In this document: positions 4,306-5,546 of the stretch, one piece after another
How positions within the stretch are numbered: position 1 is the stretch's first letter
Layout of the letters: every line of letters begins with the position of its first letter
Source: Candidatus Aegiribacteria sp.
GTDB lineage: Bacteria; Fermentibacterota; Fermentibacteria; Fermentibacterales; JCC-6
Length of the DNA: 5,546 bases
Assembly (NCBI GenBank): GCA_030640155.1
Contig: DAOWJX010000047.1
Coordinates: 1-5,546, forward strand
Reading direction: 5' to 3'
Notes under the pieces: generated by a model
What the model saw: the letters and a program-made list of their open reading frames with translations, nothing else
Told to the model about the DNA's origin: nothing
The model's database searches: none
Program-made: the position numbers and the translations under genes

Positions 4306-5546
4306 AAGAATTTGAAATGCAGGAATCGGGACAGGATAGAAAGCTCAGAGCAAAGGTCGGGGTCTACATCTGTGAATGTGGTCCTAATATCGCAGGGAAG
4401 GTAGATCTTGATAAAATCCTCGCCGATCTGTCCGAACTGGATGATTATCAGGATGTTGAGCTGGTCGTTAAGAAGTACGGATTCCTCTGCTCCGGACCGG
4501 GAAAGGAATTCCTCGTGGAGGAGATAAAAAGCAACGGCTTCACACATCTGGTCATAGGTGCCTGCTCACCGCGCGATCATGATTCGACTTTCATGGGTGT
4601 ATGCGAGAAAACAGATCTCAATCCTTATCTGTACCGGATCATCAATATTCGGGAGCACTGCACCTGGGTGATAGACGATAAAGAAAAAGCTACTGATAAG
4701 GCGTTCAGTTATATACGTGGAGGTATTTCCAGGGTTCTACGCCAATCCGAACTGTTCGAGAAACCGCTGGATATCAATCCGGATGTACTCGTTATCGGGG
4801 GTGGAATAGCAGGCATGGAAGCAGCTCTTTCGCTATCAGGTAAGGATAGACGGGTATTCCTCGTGGAGAAGACAGATCAACTCGGAGGGATATCCCTTGA
4901 TCTGTCAGGATTGCTTCCCGGACAGGGTTCCGTAATCAACAAGAAGATAGAATCCATCAAGGAAGACAGGAACATAAGGCTATTTCTGAACACCAGGGTC
5001 GAGAATGTTATCGGTTTTCTCGGCAACTTCGAGATAGAGCTTCTATCAATAGAGAATGCTGAAACAACGGAGATAATGGCAGGCGCGATCGTAGTGGCAA
5101 CAGGTAGTGGACTTTTCGAACCGGGGAACAGTGATCACTACAGCTATGAAGGTTCGGATGAAGTGTATACCTCTCTTTCAGTCGAGAAAATGTTCACCGG
5201 AGAAGGCGGAGTTAAGCTGCGTTCAGGCGATCAGCCCTCAACAGTAGCTCTGATACATTGCGTCGGAAGGGAAGAGAAGAATTACTGTTCCGGAATATGC
5301 TGCAGTTACATGATGAAACTGGCAGGGTTTTTTAAAAATCAATCCCCTGATATTCAGGTTACGGAATTCTACAGAGATCTCTGCCTTCCACAAAAGGACG
5401 ATCAGGAACGTTTCGCCGAGACTGAAGCAGCCGGTGTTGAATTCATCCGTATTAAAGATATCAGTATTAAAGGTACCGATGTCAGTTTCGAAAAGATGAA
5501 CGGCGATAAGAGCAATCAATCTTTCGATATGGTAGTCCTTGCCCCA
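4302..5546 (+). CDS. hdrA: HdrA-like protein with N-terminal cluster domain, cut by window end
   Basis: 415 codons are open to the last base; the 3' end is missing. Residues 19-150 are the HdrA N-terminal domain: VGVYICECGPNI (Cys24, Cys26), FLCSGPG (Cys63), IGACSPRDH (Cys88) and NIREHCTW (Cys120), cysteines that in HdrA hold a [4Fe-4S] cluster. The FAD motif VLVIGGGIAGMEAA follows at 162-175, ending strand 2 at Glu189. The region then runs straight to the second half of the FAD fold: the inserted two-cluster ferredoxin is absent, and the CxxC near residue 200 is replaced by LSGLLPG. Cys320-x8-Cys329-x3-Cys333-Cys334 and Lys339 are kept. The start ATG overlaps the previous stop (ATGA) with only a weak CAGG upstream, so coupling is likely. 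Downstream sequence may add C-terminal ferredoxin or MvhD-like domains. In the complex it would be the larger flavin subunit, partner of the short paralog. Confidence 0.92.
   Translation, partial: MKEFEMQESGQDRKLRAKVGVYICECGPNIAGKVDLDKILADLSELDDYQDVELVVKKYGFLCSGPGKEFLVEEIKSNGFTHLVIGACSPRDHDSTFMGVCEKTDLNPYLYRIINIREHCTWVIDDKEKATDKAFSYIRGGISRVLRQSELFEKPLDINPDVLVIGGGIAGMEAALSLSGKDRRVFLVEKTDQLGGISLDLSGLLPGQGSVINKKIESIKEDRNIRLFLNTRVENVIGFLGNFEIELLSIENAETTEIMAGAIVVATGSGLFEPGNSDHYSYEGSDEVYTSLSVEKMFTGEGGVKLRSGDQPSTVALIHCVGREEKNYCSGICCSYMMKLAGFFKNQSPDIQVTEFYRDLCLPQKDDQERFAETEAAGVEFIRIKDISIKGTDVSFEKMNGDKSNQSFDMVVLAP

Noticed and set aside
3001..5546. Naming the pair qmoA and qmoB
   Set aside because: Architecture is similar, but the N-terminal (NIREHC) and CxxC (LECSTC) motifs look more like HdrA, and no QmoC or sulfate-reduction gene is visible.
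1..5546. tRNA, rRNA, CRISPR, insertion sequence or attachment site
   Set aside because: No repeat array, cloverleaf, transposase motif or terminal inverted repeats were seen on reading either strand.

Overview
The window looks like chromosomal DNA of an uncultured anaerobic bacterium. Evidence for this is bacterial-type promoters and Shine-Dalgarno sites, a secreted protein with a Sec-type signal, a BrnT-type toxin, and a flavin/iron-sulfur electron-transfer operon of the HdrA/MvhD kind. The phylum cannot be fixed. The mix would suit Fermentibacteria/Aegiribacteria, Cloacimonadota or a sulfate-reducer relative, but this is a guess.

Layout. (1) Positions 1-278, minus strand: a brnT toxin gene (DUF497) whose last codons and expected brnA partner lie beyond position 1. 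A strong Shine-Dalgarno and an inverted repeat sit just upstream, at 317-366. (2) 367-666: mostly non-coding, AT-rich spacer. (3) 667-1764, plus strand: an unrecognised secreted beta-rich protein. (4) 1853-2241: a two-helix membrane protein of 85 residues, followed without a gap by a 43-residue reading frame one register off. This looks like one gene split by a frameshift, or two coupled small genes. (5) 2242-2547: a regulatory spacer with two tandem sigma-70-like promoters, a perfect 20-bp palindrome at the likely start point of the second, and a leader hairpin with two alternative folds. (6) 2548-5546: an electron-transfer operon, mvhD - short hdrA-like - second hdrA-like (cut by the window end).

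How the operon genes fit together. MvhD carries a [2Fe-2S] cluster and in known complexes passes electrons between a hydrogenase or formate dehydrogenase and HdrA, the flavin-bifurcating subunit of heterodisulfide reductase. Here the HdrA domains are shared out between two tandem paralogs. The first keeps FAD plus the inserted two-cluster ferredoxin domain but has no N-terminal cluster domain and no C-terminal ferredoxin. The second keeps the N-terminal cluster domain plus FAD but has lost the inserted ferredoxin and the neighbouring CxxC. The combined set resembles QmoA + QmoB of sulfate reducers, with MvhD as a separate protein instead of a QmoB fusion. The genes downstream, which would name the electron acceptor (HdrBC, QmoC, a dehydrogenase), are not visible.
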